12,724 nucleotides of DNA, taken from the NCBI GenBank assembly GCA_031284845.1, contig JAITXH010000123.1, positions 1 through 12,724 on the forward strand, given 5' to 3'. Under the pieces are notes generated by a model, which searched no databases, was not told the DNA's origin, and saw nothing but the letters and a program-made list of their open reading frames with translations. This document shows, in pieces, positions 1-6,160 of the stretch. The position numbers and the translations under genes were made by a program. Each line of letters opens with the position of its first letter. Within the stretch, counting starts at the first letter, position 1. This DNA comes from Puniceicoccales bacterium. GTDB lineage: Bacteria; Verrucomicrobiota; Verrucomicrobiia; Opitutales; UBA953.

Positions 1-31
1 ATTTGAGATCGGAGATTTGAAATTGGAAATT
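1..31. repeat. Degenerate 14-base tandem repeat at the window edge
   Basis: Two imperfect 14-base units stand head to tail at 1-14 and 15-28, matching at 11 of 14 positions, and a third unit begins at 29 (att). The unit is rich in A, T and G and reads roughly atttgaRatYggaR. It may continue to the left of the window. It lies in non-coding sequence upstream of the ABC transporter genes. I cannot tell whether it recurs elsewhere in the genome. Confidence 0.5.
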
Positions 32-100
32 ATTTTTTGTTTTTGCGATTTGTTGATGGGCGTATTTTTGGCGGCGGGTCTTCCGATTCCGACGGCCATC

Positions 101-130
101 TTAAAATATCCGTGGCATCCGTGGTTAAAA
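101..130. repeat. 9-base tandem repeat flanked by TTAAAA
   Basis: Two 9-base units, atccgtggc (108-116) and atccgtggt (117-125), differ only in the last base. They are bracketed by direct copies of ttaaaa at 101-106 and 125-130. Phrases of this kind, 'atccgtgg..atccgtggttaaaa', remind me of interspersed intergenic repeats in Verrucomicrobiota-like genomes, but that is memory and not a search. The stretch 1-262 has no convincing gene. Besides these repeats I see only a weak in-frame extension of the next gene (143-262). Confidence 0.5.
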
Positions 131-262
131 TGAGCGTCTGCCATGGTCCGCCTGCCCAGTGTGGACGCGGTGGGCTGTATGAAATTTTACACTATCGCGG
201 TGCCGTTTATGCTTTCCTCTGTGTCCAGCTTTCTTTTTATGCAGGCAAGCTGTAAAAACAAT

Positions 263-1120
263 ATGGGATACGCTCTAGACCACAAACCTGCCACGCCACT
301 CATCCGCCTCCGCAATATCACGAAGACTTACGGAAAGGGGGTCGCTGCCTTTCAGGCGTTGCGTGGCATAGACCTCACCATCCATCAGGGAGAGTTTGTC
401 GCTATCATGGGGCATAGCGGCTCGGGAAAATCTACCTTGATGAATTTGCTCGGTTGCCTCGATACGCCGACTACAGGCACTTACCACTACCAAGGTATCT
501 CTGTCGGCGATCTGGATGGCGATCAACGCGCGTTGTTGCGCCGTTATGCGCTCGGTTTCGTTTTTCAGGGGTTCAATCTGCTCGCTCGCACCAATTCCCT
601 TGAGAATGTCGAATTACCTTTGATCTACCGCGGGCTTAGCCAAAAAAAGAGGGACAGTGAGGCCGTGCGCTCGCTCTTCTCCGTGGGCCTTGCAAGCAAG
701 CTGCGCAGCACGCCTTCCGAACTCTCCGGGGGACAACAGCAGCGCGTGGCCATTGCGCGGGCCATTGTCACCGAGCCGGGCACGCTCTTTGCCGATGAGC
801 CGACCGGTAACCTCGACTCCGCCACTACGCGGGAAATCATGGCGCTGCTCACGCGACTCAATGCCGAAATGGGCATCACCATACTCATGGTCACGCACGA
901 GGACGATGTCGCCGCTTACGCAAAACGCATCGTGCGCATCACTGACGGACTCATCGCCTCCGACATGTCTGTCAAAAAAGAGCCGCCCGCGCCCGCCGTC
1001 ATTCAGGCAAAGCCGCCCGCGCCGGACAGCGTCAAAACCGCAGAGGACGTGCCTCCCTCCGGAGGAGCTCCTTCTACGCACTCGCACAGCGATTTTGGCG
1101 TGACGTTGCTCAAGAGCTAG
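263..1120 (+). CDS. ABC transporter ATP-binding protein, MacB/LolD type
   Basis: This is the cytoplasmic ATPase that powers the permease encoded next. The 285-residue protein shows every ABC landmark: Walker A GHSGSGKST (50-58), Q-loop glutamine in FQGFNLL (about 102), signature LSGGQQQR (154-161), Walker B and D-loop FADEPTGNLD (176-185) and the H-loop His of VTHED (212). These forms are typical of the MacB/LolD/FtsE branch. The ABC domain ends near residue 233. It is followed by a Pro/Ala-rich, probably disordered tail of about 50 residues that LolD-like proteins normally lack. I chose the ATG at 263 because it puts about 13 residues before the first beta strand (LIRLRNITKTYG). An in-frame start at 143 would add 40 residues with a hydrophobic stretch, which is odd for an ATPase. 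The permease follows after 67 bases, and no MacA-like adaptor gene lies in the window. The family is secure; the substrate is unknown. Confidence 0.93.
   Translation: MGYALDHKPATPLIRLRNITKTYGKGVAAFQALRGIDLTIHQGEFVAIMGHSGSGKSTLMNLLGCLDTPTTGTYHYQGISVGDLDGDQRALLRRYALGFVFQGFNLLARTNSLENVELPLIYRGLSQKKRDSEAVRSLFSVGLASKLRSTPSELSGGQQQRVAIARAIVTEPGTLFADEPTGNLDSATTREIMALLTRLNAEMGITILMVTHEDDVAAYAKRIVRITDGLIASDMSVKKEPPAPAVIQAKPPAPDSVKTAEDVPPSGGAPSTHSHSDFGVTLLKS
981..1023 (+). repeat. Exact 13-base direct repeat in the ATPase tail
   Basis: The 13-mer agccgcccgcgcc occurs at 981-993 and again at 1011-1023, exactly 30 bases (10 codons) apart. Both copies encode the same PPAP core, preceded by K/E. The repeat therefore gives a tandem 10-residue period in the Pro-rich C-terminal tail of the ATPase, which suggests internal duplication of a linker-like segment. 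Confidence 0.7.
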
Positions 1121-1187
1121 AGAAGTGCAAAGGCACGGGCGGCGTCTATCCGGTTTTCACGTTTCCACTAATTCAATTTTTCAAAAC

Positions 1188-2408
1188 ATGGTTTTTTTCA
1201 ATGCATTCCTCATCGCCTTGCGCGAGATCCGCCGAAACCTTACGCGGGCTTTTCTCACCATGCTGGGCGTCATTATCGGTGTGTCCGCCGTCATTACCAT
1301 GGTGACGCTCGGCGATGGCTCCACGCAGGCTGTCCGGGAGCAGATATCCAACTTGGGCAGCAATCTTCTCATGCTGCGCCCCGGGCTGGGATTCGGTCCG
1401 CGCACATCGTCCGCGGGTGTGCCCAATTTCACACAGGAGGATTCCACCGCCATCCTGGAACAGGTGCCCGGCGTGGCGGATGTGGCACCGGTCATCCGCA
1501 CTTCGATGAGCACGATATTCATGCAGAATGCGCGAGCCACGCCCATCATCGGCTCTACGTTGAAGTATTTTTCCATCAATAAATGGACAGTCAGCGACGG
1601 ACGTTTTTTTGACGAAACGGAAGCACGCTCCGGTGCCGCTGTGTGCGTAATCGGCAGCACTGTCCGCCGGGAGCTTTTTACGGATGGCTCCTCGCCCATC
1701 GGTGCCAAAATCCGCTTGGGCAATGCGGCATGCGAGGTGATCGGCGTGCTCCGCTCCAAGGGGCAAATGGGCATGGGCGATCAGGACGACAGTATCATCG
1801 TGCCGCTGTCCACCTTGCAGCGCCGCCTGATCGGGCGCACATCCCCGCGGGACATCACCCTGATCAGCATCTCCGCCGTGGAAGGCGAAAGCAGCGATGC
1901 GCTCATTCAGGACATCCGCTCCCTCATGCGGCAACGGCGCAATTTGCAGCCGAGCCAGGATGATAATTTCAACGTGTTCGATACGCGGCAAATCGCCGAC
2001 ACGCTCAGCGCCTCCACGAAGACAATGACGTCGCTGCTGACAGCCGTGGCTGCCGTCTCGCTCGTCGTCGGCGGCATCGGCATCATGAACATCATGCTGG
2101 TTTCGGTCACAGAGCGAACGCGCGAAATCGGAATCCGCATGGCTATCGGTGCCCGTACGAAGGACGTGCTGTTGCAATTCCTTGTGGAGGCGACGACGCT
2201 TTCCTGCATAGGCGGCTTGATCGGCGTCATACTGGCCGCTGGTCTGTGTTATCTACTGGCACCGATTATCGGCGCACATTTTATATTCAATTTGCAGATC
2301 AATCTGCTCGCACTTCTGGTCTCGGCGGCAGTGGGCATCTTCTTCGGATTCACCCCGGCACGGCGCGCCGCTATGCTGGATCCCATTGAGGCGCTGCGGC
2401 ACGAATGA
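1188..2408 (+). CDS. ABC transporter permease, MacB/FtsX family
   Basis: This is the inner-membrane subunit partnering the preceding ATPase. The 406-residue protein has the four-helix MacB layout: TM1 at about 21-43, a periplasmic MacB-type domain (about 44-280), then TM2-TM4 at about 282-307, 334-358 and 371-390. The cytoplasmic coupling helix after TM2 is the conserved ERTREIGIRMAIGA (309-322), and the C-terminus PARRAAMLDPIEALR is standard for the family. MacB-type transporters act as mechanotransducers, moving substrates from the periplasm through an outer-membrane partner; LolCDE relatives release lipoproteins. Fused MacB proteins carry ATPase and permease on one chain, but here they are separate. 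I start at the ATG at 1188, since the segment 1125-1187 reads as unconserved leader and MVFFNAFLIALREIRRN is a normal family N-terminus. The stop overlaps the next start. Substrate unknown. Confidence 0.93.
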   Translation: MVFFNAFLIALREIRRNLTRAFLTMLGVIIGVSAVITMVTLGDGSTQAVREQISNLGSNLLMLRPGLGFGPRTSSAGVPNFTQEDSTAILEQVPGVADVAPVIRTSMSTIFMQNARATPIIGSTLKYFSINKWTVSDGRFFDETEARSGAAVCVIGSTVRRELFTDGSSPIGAKIRLGNAACEVIGVLRSKGQMGMGDQDDSIIVPLSTLQRRLIGRTSPRDITLISISAVEGESSDALIQDIRSLMRQRRNLQPSQDDNFNVFDTRQIADTLSASTKTMTSLLTAVAAVSLVVGGIGIMNIMLVSVTERTREIGIRMAIGARTKDVLLQFLVEATTLSCIGGLIGVILAAGLCYLLAPIIGAHFIFNLQINLLALLVSAAVGIFFGFTPARRAAMLDPIEALRHE

Positions 2409-3385
2409 GCGGGATGGAAGGGCAGGGGCGCACGGCGTCTGACCACTTCGACGGCAGGCGATTTTTCACACCGGATGCGCCGCCCGTGGCCACTCTGGGG
2501 ATGGTGCTGCGCTGGCAGTTTTTCTCGCACCGCAAAAAGGCCGTTTGGCCTTCATCTGTGCCTGTGCTGGAGTCCAAGCCCGAATCCCGCCCCGGCGCAG
2601 TCACGGCGACATGGATAAACCACTCGACCTTTTTATTGCAGACGCCGGCGGGCAATTTTTTGACGGACCCCGTTTACAGCCGCCGTGCCGGTCCCCTTGG
2701 CTTGGTCGGTCCGCGGCGTGTCCACGCGCCCGGTGTGCCTTTTGATGCCTTGCCCGGGATCACGGCTGTGTTGCTCAGCCATGACCACTACGATCATTGC
2801 GACATGGCCGCATTGCGCCGGCTCGCCCGCCGCGACGCGCCTGTGGCCATCACGCCGTTGGGCAACGGCGCGTTGCTGCGTAGTGCAGGGTTTACGCGCA
2901 TCGTCGAATTGGACTGGTGGGGGCAAACAAGGGAGGTGCCGGGGGTGGATATTGCGGTGACGCCTGCCCAACATTGGAGCAACCGGCTCTCCGGGCTGCG
3001 TTGTCGGCGCCTTTGGGGTGGATTTTTTCTGACGCTGTCCGGGCTGCGGATTTATTTTGCCGGAGATTCCGGGTATCACCCCCGGATATTCCGGCAAATC
3101 CGTGAAAATCTGGGCGCACCGGATCTCGCCCTGCTTCCCATCGGCGCTTATGAGCCGCGGTGGTTTATGCGCCCGCAGCATTGCGATCCGGCAGAGGCCG
3201 TGCAGATACATCTCGATGTGGGTGCCCGGCGCAGTGTGGCGATGCACTGGGGCTGTTTCCAGCTTACGGATGAGGCTCGTGAGGAGCCGCCGCGTGCGTT
3301 GGGCAGGGCACTGGCGGATGCCGGGCTTGCACCGGAATCTTTTGTTGCCGTGGCACCGGGAGAGAGTGTCGCGGTGGGTGGGTAA
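2405..3385 (+). CDS. Metallo-beta-lactamase-fold hydrolase, NAPE-PLD/RomA-like
   Basis: This is a 326-residue zinc hydrolase of the MBL fold. The metal ligands are visible in order: HDHYDH (His126, His128, Asp130, His131), His190 in QHWSNR, Asp221 in FAGDSGYH and His281 in MHWGCF. The motifs NFLTDPVYSRRAGP (84-97) and VGPRR (101-105) are characteristic of the N-acyl-phosphatidylethanolamine phospholipase D-like group, which includes bacterial RomA and is related to UlaG. I see no signal peptide, so it should act in the cytoplasm or on the inner face of the membrane. The start ATG overlaps the permease TGA (ATGA, 2405-2408), which implies translational coupling and a shared role with the ABC transporter, perhaps on a lipid or envelope substrate. 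An alternative ATG lies at 2414. The fold is certain, the NAPE-PLD-like assignment probable, and the real substrate unknown. Confidence 0.88.
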   Translation: MSGMEGQGRTASDHFDGRRFFTPDAPPVATLGMVLRWQFFSHRKKAVWPSSVPVLESKPESRPGAVTATWINHSTFLLQTPAGNFLTDPVYSRRAGPLGLVGPRRVHAPGVPFDALPGITAVLLSHDHYDHCDMAALRRLARRDAPVAITPLGNGALLRSAGFTRIVELDWWGQTREVPGVDIAVTPAQHWSNRLSGLRCRRLWGGFFLTLSGLRIYFAGDSGYHPRIFRQIRENLGAPDLALLPIGAYEPRWFMRPQHCDPAEAVQIHLDVGARRSVAMHWGCFQLTDEAREEPPRALGRALADAGLAPESFVAVAPGESVAVGG

Positions 3386-3410
3386 GACAAATTAAACAGG
3401 GGTATGGTGC

Positions 3411-3451
3411 GGGAAAGGTGTTTTCCGCTTTTCCACGCGGTGGCTTTTCCC
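3411..3451 (+). other. Possible hairpin between the hydrolase gene and trpB
   Basis: GGGAAAGGT (3411-3419) can pair with GCTTTTCCC and its preceding G (3443-3451), giving nine pairs of which two are G-U, across a 23-base loop. A second, competing short stem CCAC-GCG-GTGG lies inside it (3433-3443). No run of T follows directly, so it is not a clear terminator. It may be a processing site, a leader structure of trpB, or chance. Confidence 0.25.
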
Positions 3452-3473
3452 TAGCGTCCGGATTCTTTCTTCT

Positions 3474-4703
3474 ATGCGTAACGCCGCTGACTATTCTGAT
3501 CCACGTTTCTCGTTGCCTGACGCCACCGGGCACTTCGGTGAGTTTGGCGGCACTTTTGCGCCGGAGACTCTGATGACCCCGCTTGCCGAATTGACCAGCG
3601 CTTACCTGAGCGTCCGCGACGATCCGGATTTCCAAAGTGAATTTGCCGCTTTGCTGCGCGAATACGCCGGGCGCCCCACATTGCTCTATTTCGCGGAAGG
3701 GCTGACGCGCCACCTCGGCGGCGCGAAGATTTACCTTAAACGCGAAGATCTGCTCCACACCGGCGCGCACAAAATCAACAACGCGCTGGGTCAGGTGTTG
3801 CTCGCCAAACGCATGGGCAAAAAGCGCATCATCGCAGAGACCGGCGCAGGGCAGCATGGCACGGCGACGGCGGCGGTCTGCGCTAAGTTCGGCATGGAGT
3901 GCGTGATTTACATGGGCGCGACCGACATGGAGCGGCAGGCGTTAAACGTTTACCGGATGCGGCTCATGGGGGCCGAGGTGCGGGCCGTCAATGTCGGGCA
4001 ACGCACATTGAAGGAGGCGGTCAACGAGGCGTTCCGCGATTGGGTAGGCAGTGTGCGCACGACGCACTACGTGCTGGGCACCGCTTACGGGGCGCATCCG
4101 TTTCCGATGATGGTGCGCGATTTTCAGCGCGTGATATCGAAGGAGTCCCGCGCTCAAATGCAGGCCGTGGCCGGGCGTCTTCCCGACCACGTCATCGCGT
4201 GTGTGGGTGGCGGCAGCAACGCCATCGGCTCGTTTTTCGAGTATCTGGACGATCCGCAAGTCGCGCTCATCGGCGTAGAGGCGGGCGGGCGGGCCATCGC
4301 TCCGGGAGAGCATGCGGCCCGTTTCGCTGGAGGGAAACCCGGCGTGCTGCAAGGTTGCCTGACTTATGTTTTGCAGGATGCTGAAGGGCAAATCGAGGGC
4401 ACGCATTCCGTGTCTGCTGGGCTGGATTATGCGGCGGTGGGGCCGGAGCACGCCTACTACTGGAAGCGCGGGCGCATCCAGTTTGCCCATGCGGACGATG
4501 CTGCCGCACTGGGAGCTTTCAAGCTGCTGTGCCGCACAGAAGGCATTTTACCGGCACTGGAGTCTTCTCATGCGCTGGCGCACGCTATCGCGCTGGCACC
4601 CCGGGAGCCGAAGGAAAATATCCTGCTCGTGAATCTCTCCGGTCGCGGGGACAAGGATGTGTGGCATGCGGCACGCGCGATGAATGAGACCCTGACGCTG
4701 TAG
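3474..4703 (+). CDS. trpB: Tryptophan synthase beta chain
   Basis: This PLP enzyme condenses indole with L-serine to make L-tryptophan, the last step of the pathway, normally in an alpha2-beta2 complex with TrpA in the cytoplasm. The 409-residue length is normal. Key residues are all present: the N-terminal FGEFGGTFAPETLM, PLP lysine Lys100 in HTGAHKINN, catalytic Glu122 in AETGAGQHGT, the phosphate-binding loop GGGSNA (245-250), the COMM-domain Asp318 in GLDYAAVGPEH, and SGRGDKD near the C-terminus (389-395). It is the TrpB1 type, which pairs with TrpA. No trpA or other trp gene adjoins it: a NAPE-PLD-like hydrolase lies upstream and a methyltransferase downstream. The ATG at 3474 matches the expected N-terminus and has no Shine-Dalgarno sequence before it. 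No Trp-rich leader peptide is visible in the 88 bases upstream. Confidence 0.97.
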   Translation: MRNAADYSDPRFSLPDATGHFGEFGGTFAPETLMTPLAELTSAYLSVRDDPDFQSEFAALLREYAGRPTLLYFAEGLTRHLGGAKIYLKREDLLHTGAHKINNALGQVLLAKRMGKKRIIAETGAGQHGTATAAVCAKFGMECVIYMGATDMERQALNVYRMRLMGAEVRAVNVGQRTLKEAVNEAFRDWVGSVRTTHYVLGTAYGAHPFPMMVRDFQRVISKESRAQMQAVAGRLPDHVIACVGGGSNAIGSFFEYLDDPQVALIGVEAGGRAIAPGEHAARFAGGKPGVLQGCLTYVLQDAEGQIEGTHSVSAGLDYAAVGPEHAYYWKRGRIQFAHADDAAALGAFKLLCRTEGILPALESSHALAHAIALAPREPKENILLVNLSGRGDKDVWHAARAMNETLTL

Positions 4704-4704
4704 G

Positions 4705-4763
4705 GCGCAATGGGCGGAATTAGAAATTCCGGGCGTTGCGCTCCACGTAATCCACAAGTGGAG
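4705..4763 (+). terminator. Two adjacent hairpins after trpB, without a U tract
   Basis: The first hairpin begins 2 bases after the trpB stop: GCGCAA (4705-4710) pairs with TTGCGC (4736-4741), and inside it GGAATT (4716-4721) pairs with AATTCC (4725-4730) around a 3-base loop, separated by a 5x5 internal loop. A second stem follows: CTCCAC (4741-4746) with GTGGAG (4758-4763). No T run follows directly; the nearest is at about 4792-4796. The pair may protect the trpB mRNA 3' end or act as a weak or factor-assisted terminator. Confidence 0.4.
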
Positions 4764-4784
4764 GCTGGAAGATTTCGGTTCTAG

Positions 4785-4905
4785 AGGCATTCTTTTTGTT
4801 AGCTATTATTTATTGATTGATAATTAGTTAATTCAGTTAATTTCCCTCATTTTTTGATTTTTTAACTCAAGATGTGCCTTCTATAGCTTTTCCGTATTGA
4901 TGAAA
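4785..4905 (+). promoter_or_regulatory. AT-rich upstream region of the methyltransferase, with 9-base tandem repeat
   Basis: About 120 bases here are strongly AT-rich in an otherwise GC-rich window, as expected of a promoter or an AT-rich upstream element. TTGATT (4813-4818) and TTAATT (4837-4842) lie 18 bases apart and could be -35 and -10 elements. A near-perfect 9-base tandem repeat, AGTTAATTC (4826-4834) and AGTTAATTT (4835-4843), overlaps the candidate -10 and could be a regulator site. The remaining bases to the start at 4976 show no other clear element. Confidence 0.35.
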
Positions 4906-4975
4906 TGTGCGGGTTAAGATTTCTTCCGCCGCTCACCACAAATCAGCAAGACACCACACCACAACTCATACTCCA

Positions 4976-6076
4976 ATGACAGCCACCGCCGCCGCTTTGC
5001 CACGACGTTCCAGCACCGCCTCAGAAGATTTGTCCACATTGGACGCTATAAGCGAGGCTCAGCGCATCGCCTTTGCGCCGATGCTCTATCAAGCCGTGGG
5101 ATCCATGCTTGATTTGGGTATTTTGGCCTTTCTCGATACACGCGGCACCAGCGGTGCCACGGTGGACGAGGTAAGCGGGCAGTGTAGCGTGAGCACCTAT
5201 GGCGCAGCGGTCTTGCTGGAAGCAGGCGTCAGCGGGCGCGTGGTGCTGCAACAGGGGGAGAAATTTTTGATAGCACGGGCAGGGCGCTTTCTCCTGCACG
5301 ATAAGATGACGCGGGTGAACTTCGACTTTGTGCGCGACGTGTGCTATGCTGGCATGGCACAGCTCACCGAGGCGGTGAAGACCGGCAAACCTGCGGGCTT
5401 GCGGGTGTTCGGCGACTGGCCGACGATTTATCCGGCCCTTTCCTCTTTGCCCGAACCTGCGAAAACAAGCTGGTTCGCGTTCGACCACTTTTATTCCGAT
5501 GCGGCGTTTGGCGCGGCGTTGGGGCCGGTCTTTTCTCTGCGCCCCGGGCACATTTACGACGTGGGCGGCAATACGGGGAAGTGGGCTTTGCGCTGCGTTG
5601 GGCACCACCCGGAGGTGCGCGTGACCGTGCTGGATCTGCCGGAACAGGTGGCATTGCTGAAAAAAAATGTCGCGGGTGCGCCCGGCGCTGAACGCATTGA
5701 AGCGTTGCCAGTGGACATGCTCGGCGAAAGCCCTTTGCCGGGTGAGGCCGATGTGTGGTGGATGAGCCAGTTTTTGGATTGTTTCTCCGAAGAGCAGGTG
5801 ATCGGGATTTTGCGGCGTATCCGCGCCAGCATGAAGCCCGGGGCGAAGGTATGCATACTGGAGCCGTTTTGCGACAGGCAGACCTTTGATGCCGGGGCGT
5901 TCAGCCTGAATGCCGGCTCGCTGTATTTTACCTGCTTGGCCAACGGGAACAGCCGTTTCTACCGCGCCAAAGTCTTCACCGGCCTGGTGGAGCGTGCCGG
6001 GCTGGTCGTCGAGCAGGAAGTGGACAAACTTGGTGCCGGCGAACATACCTTGCTGGTGTGTGCGCGGAAAAACTAA
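4976..6076 (+). CDS. SAM-dependent methyltransferase, O-methyltransferase family 2-like
   Basis: This protein of 366 residues has the build of the family typified by acetylserotonin and hydroxyneurosporene O-methyltransferases: an N-terminal helical/winged-helix dimerisation domain (about 25-110) and a Rossmann SAM-binding domain. Motif I is IYDVGGNTGKWAL (193-205), with the acidic ribose-binding Asp220 in VTVLDLPE. In plant family members a catalytic His sits in an L-H-D-W-S-like motif. The matching segment here, SQFLDCFSEEQ (264-274), seems to have Asp268 in that place. Either the chemistry differs or the alignment is shifted, so the acceptor cannot be guessed. I prefer the ATG at 4976; the frame remains open to a GTG at 4907, but that leader is Thr/His-rich and unlike a folded domain. 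The gene stands alone between its own AT-rich upstream region and a strong terminator. The methyltransferase call is secure, the substrate unknown. Confidence 0.85.
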   Translation: MTATAAALPRRSSTASEDLSTLDAISEAQRIAFAPMLYQAVGSMLDLGILAFLDTRGTSGATVDEVSGQCSVSTYGAAVLLEAGVSGRVVLQQGEKFLIARAGRFLLHDKMTRVNFDFVRDVCYAGMAQLTEAVKTGKPAGLRVFGDWPTIYPALSSLPEPAKTSWFAFDHFYSDAAFGAALGPVFSLRPGHIYDVGGNTGKWALRCVGHHPEVRVTVLDLPEQVALLKKNVAGAPGAERIEALPVDMLGESPLPGEADVWWMSQFLDCFSEEQVIGILRRIRASMKPGAKVCILEPFCDRQTFDAGAFSLNAGSLYFTCLANGNSRFYRAKVFTGLVERAGLVVEQEVDKLGAGEHTLLVCARKN

Positions 6077-6085
6077 GGGGCAAGC

Positions 6086-6115
6086 TGCGCATCGCCCGGG
6101 CGGCGCATTTTTTTT
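6086..6115 (+). terminator. Intrinsic terminator after the methyltransferase gene
   Basis: TGCGC (6086-6090) pairs with GCGCA (6103-6107). Between them lies the self-complementary CGCCCGGGCG (6093-6102), which can extend the stem, and eight T residues follow at once (6108-6115). It lies 9 bases after the methyltransferase stop. This is the clearest intrinsic terminator in the window, and it separates the methyltransferase from pyrD. Confidence 0.8.
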
Positions 6116-6120
6116 GGCGG

Positions 6121-6160
6121 TTGCCAAGGCGGGAGCGAATTTCTTTAAAACCCCGCTCCG
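6121..6160 (+). promoter_or_regulatory. Candidate pyrD promoter with overlapping inverted repeat
   Basis: TTGCCA (6121-6126) and TTTAAA (6144-6149) are 17 bases apart, a good sigma-70-like arrangement directly after the upstream terminator. The start codon of pyrD is at 6161, so transcription would begin within about 5 bases of it and the mRNA would be nearly leaderless. An inverted repeat, GGAGCG (6132-6137) and CGCTCC (6154-6159), brackets the candidate -10 and could serve as an operator or, if transcribed from further upstream, form a hairpin at the start codon. Confidence 0.45.

Noticed and set aside
37..255. A 72-codon + strand frame at the left end
   Set aside because: It covers the repeats at 101-130, has a Gly/Ser-rich and Cys-containing product with no motif, and has no start signal.
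1173..2177. A 334-codon - strand frame opposite the ABC permease
   Set aside because: The product is dominated by His, Asp, Arg and Gln and matches no fold I know; the permease on the + strand is unmistakable.
3404..3454. A 16-codon frame before trpB as a possible attenuator leader peptide
   Set aside because: It contains no Trp codon, and the nearby hairpins do not form the alternative terminator and antiterminator set of a trp attenuator.
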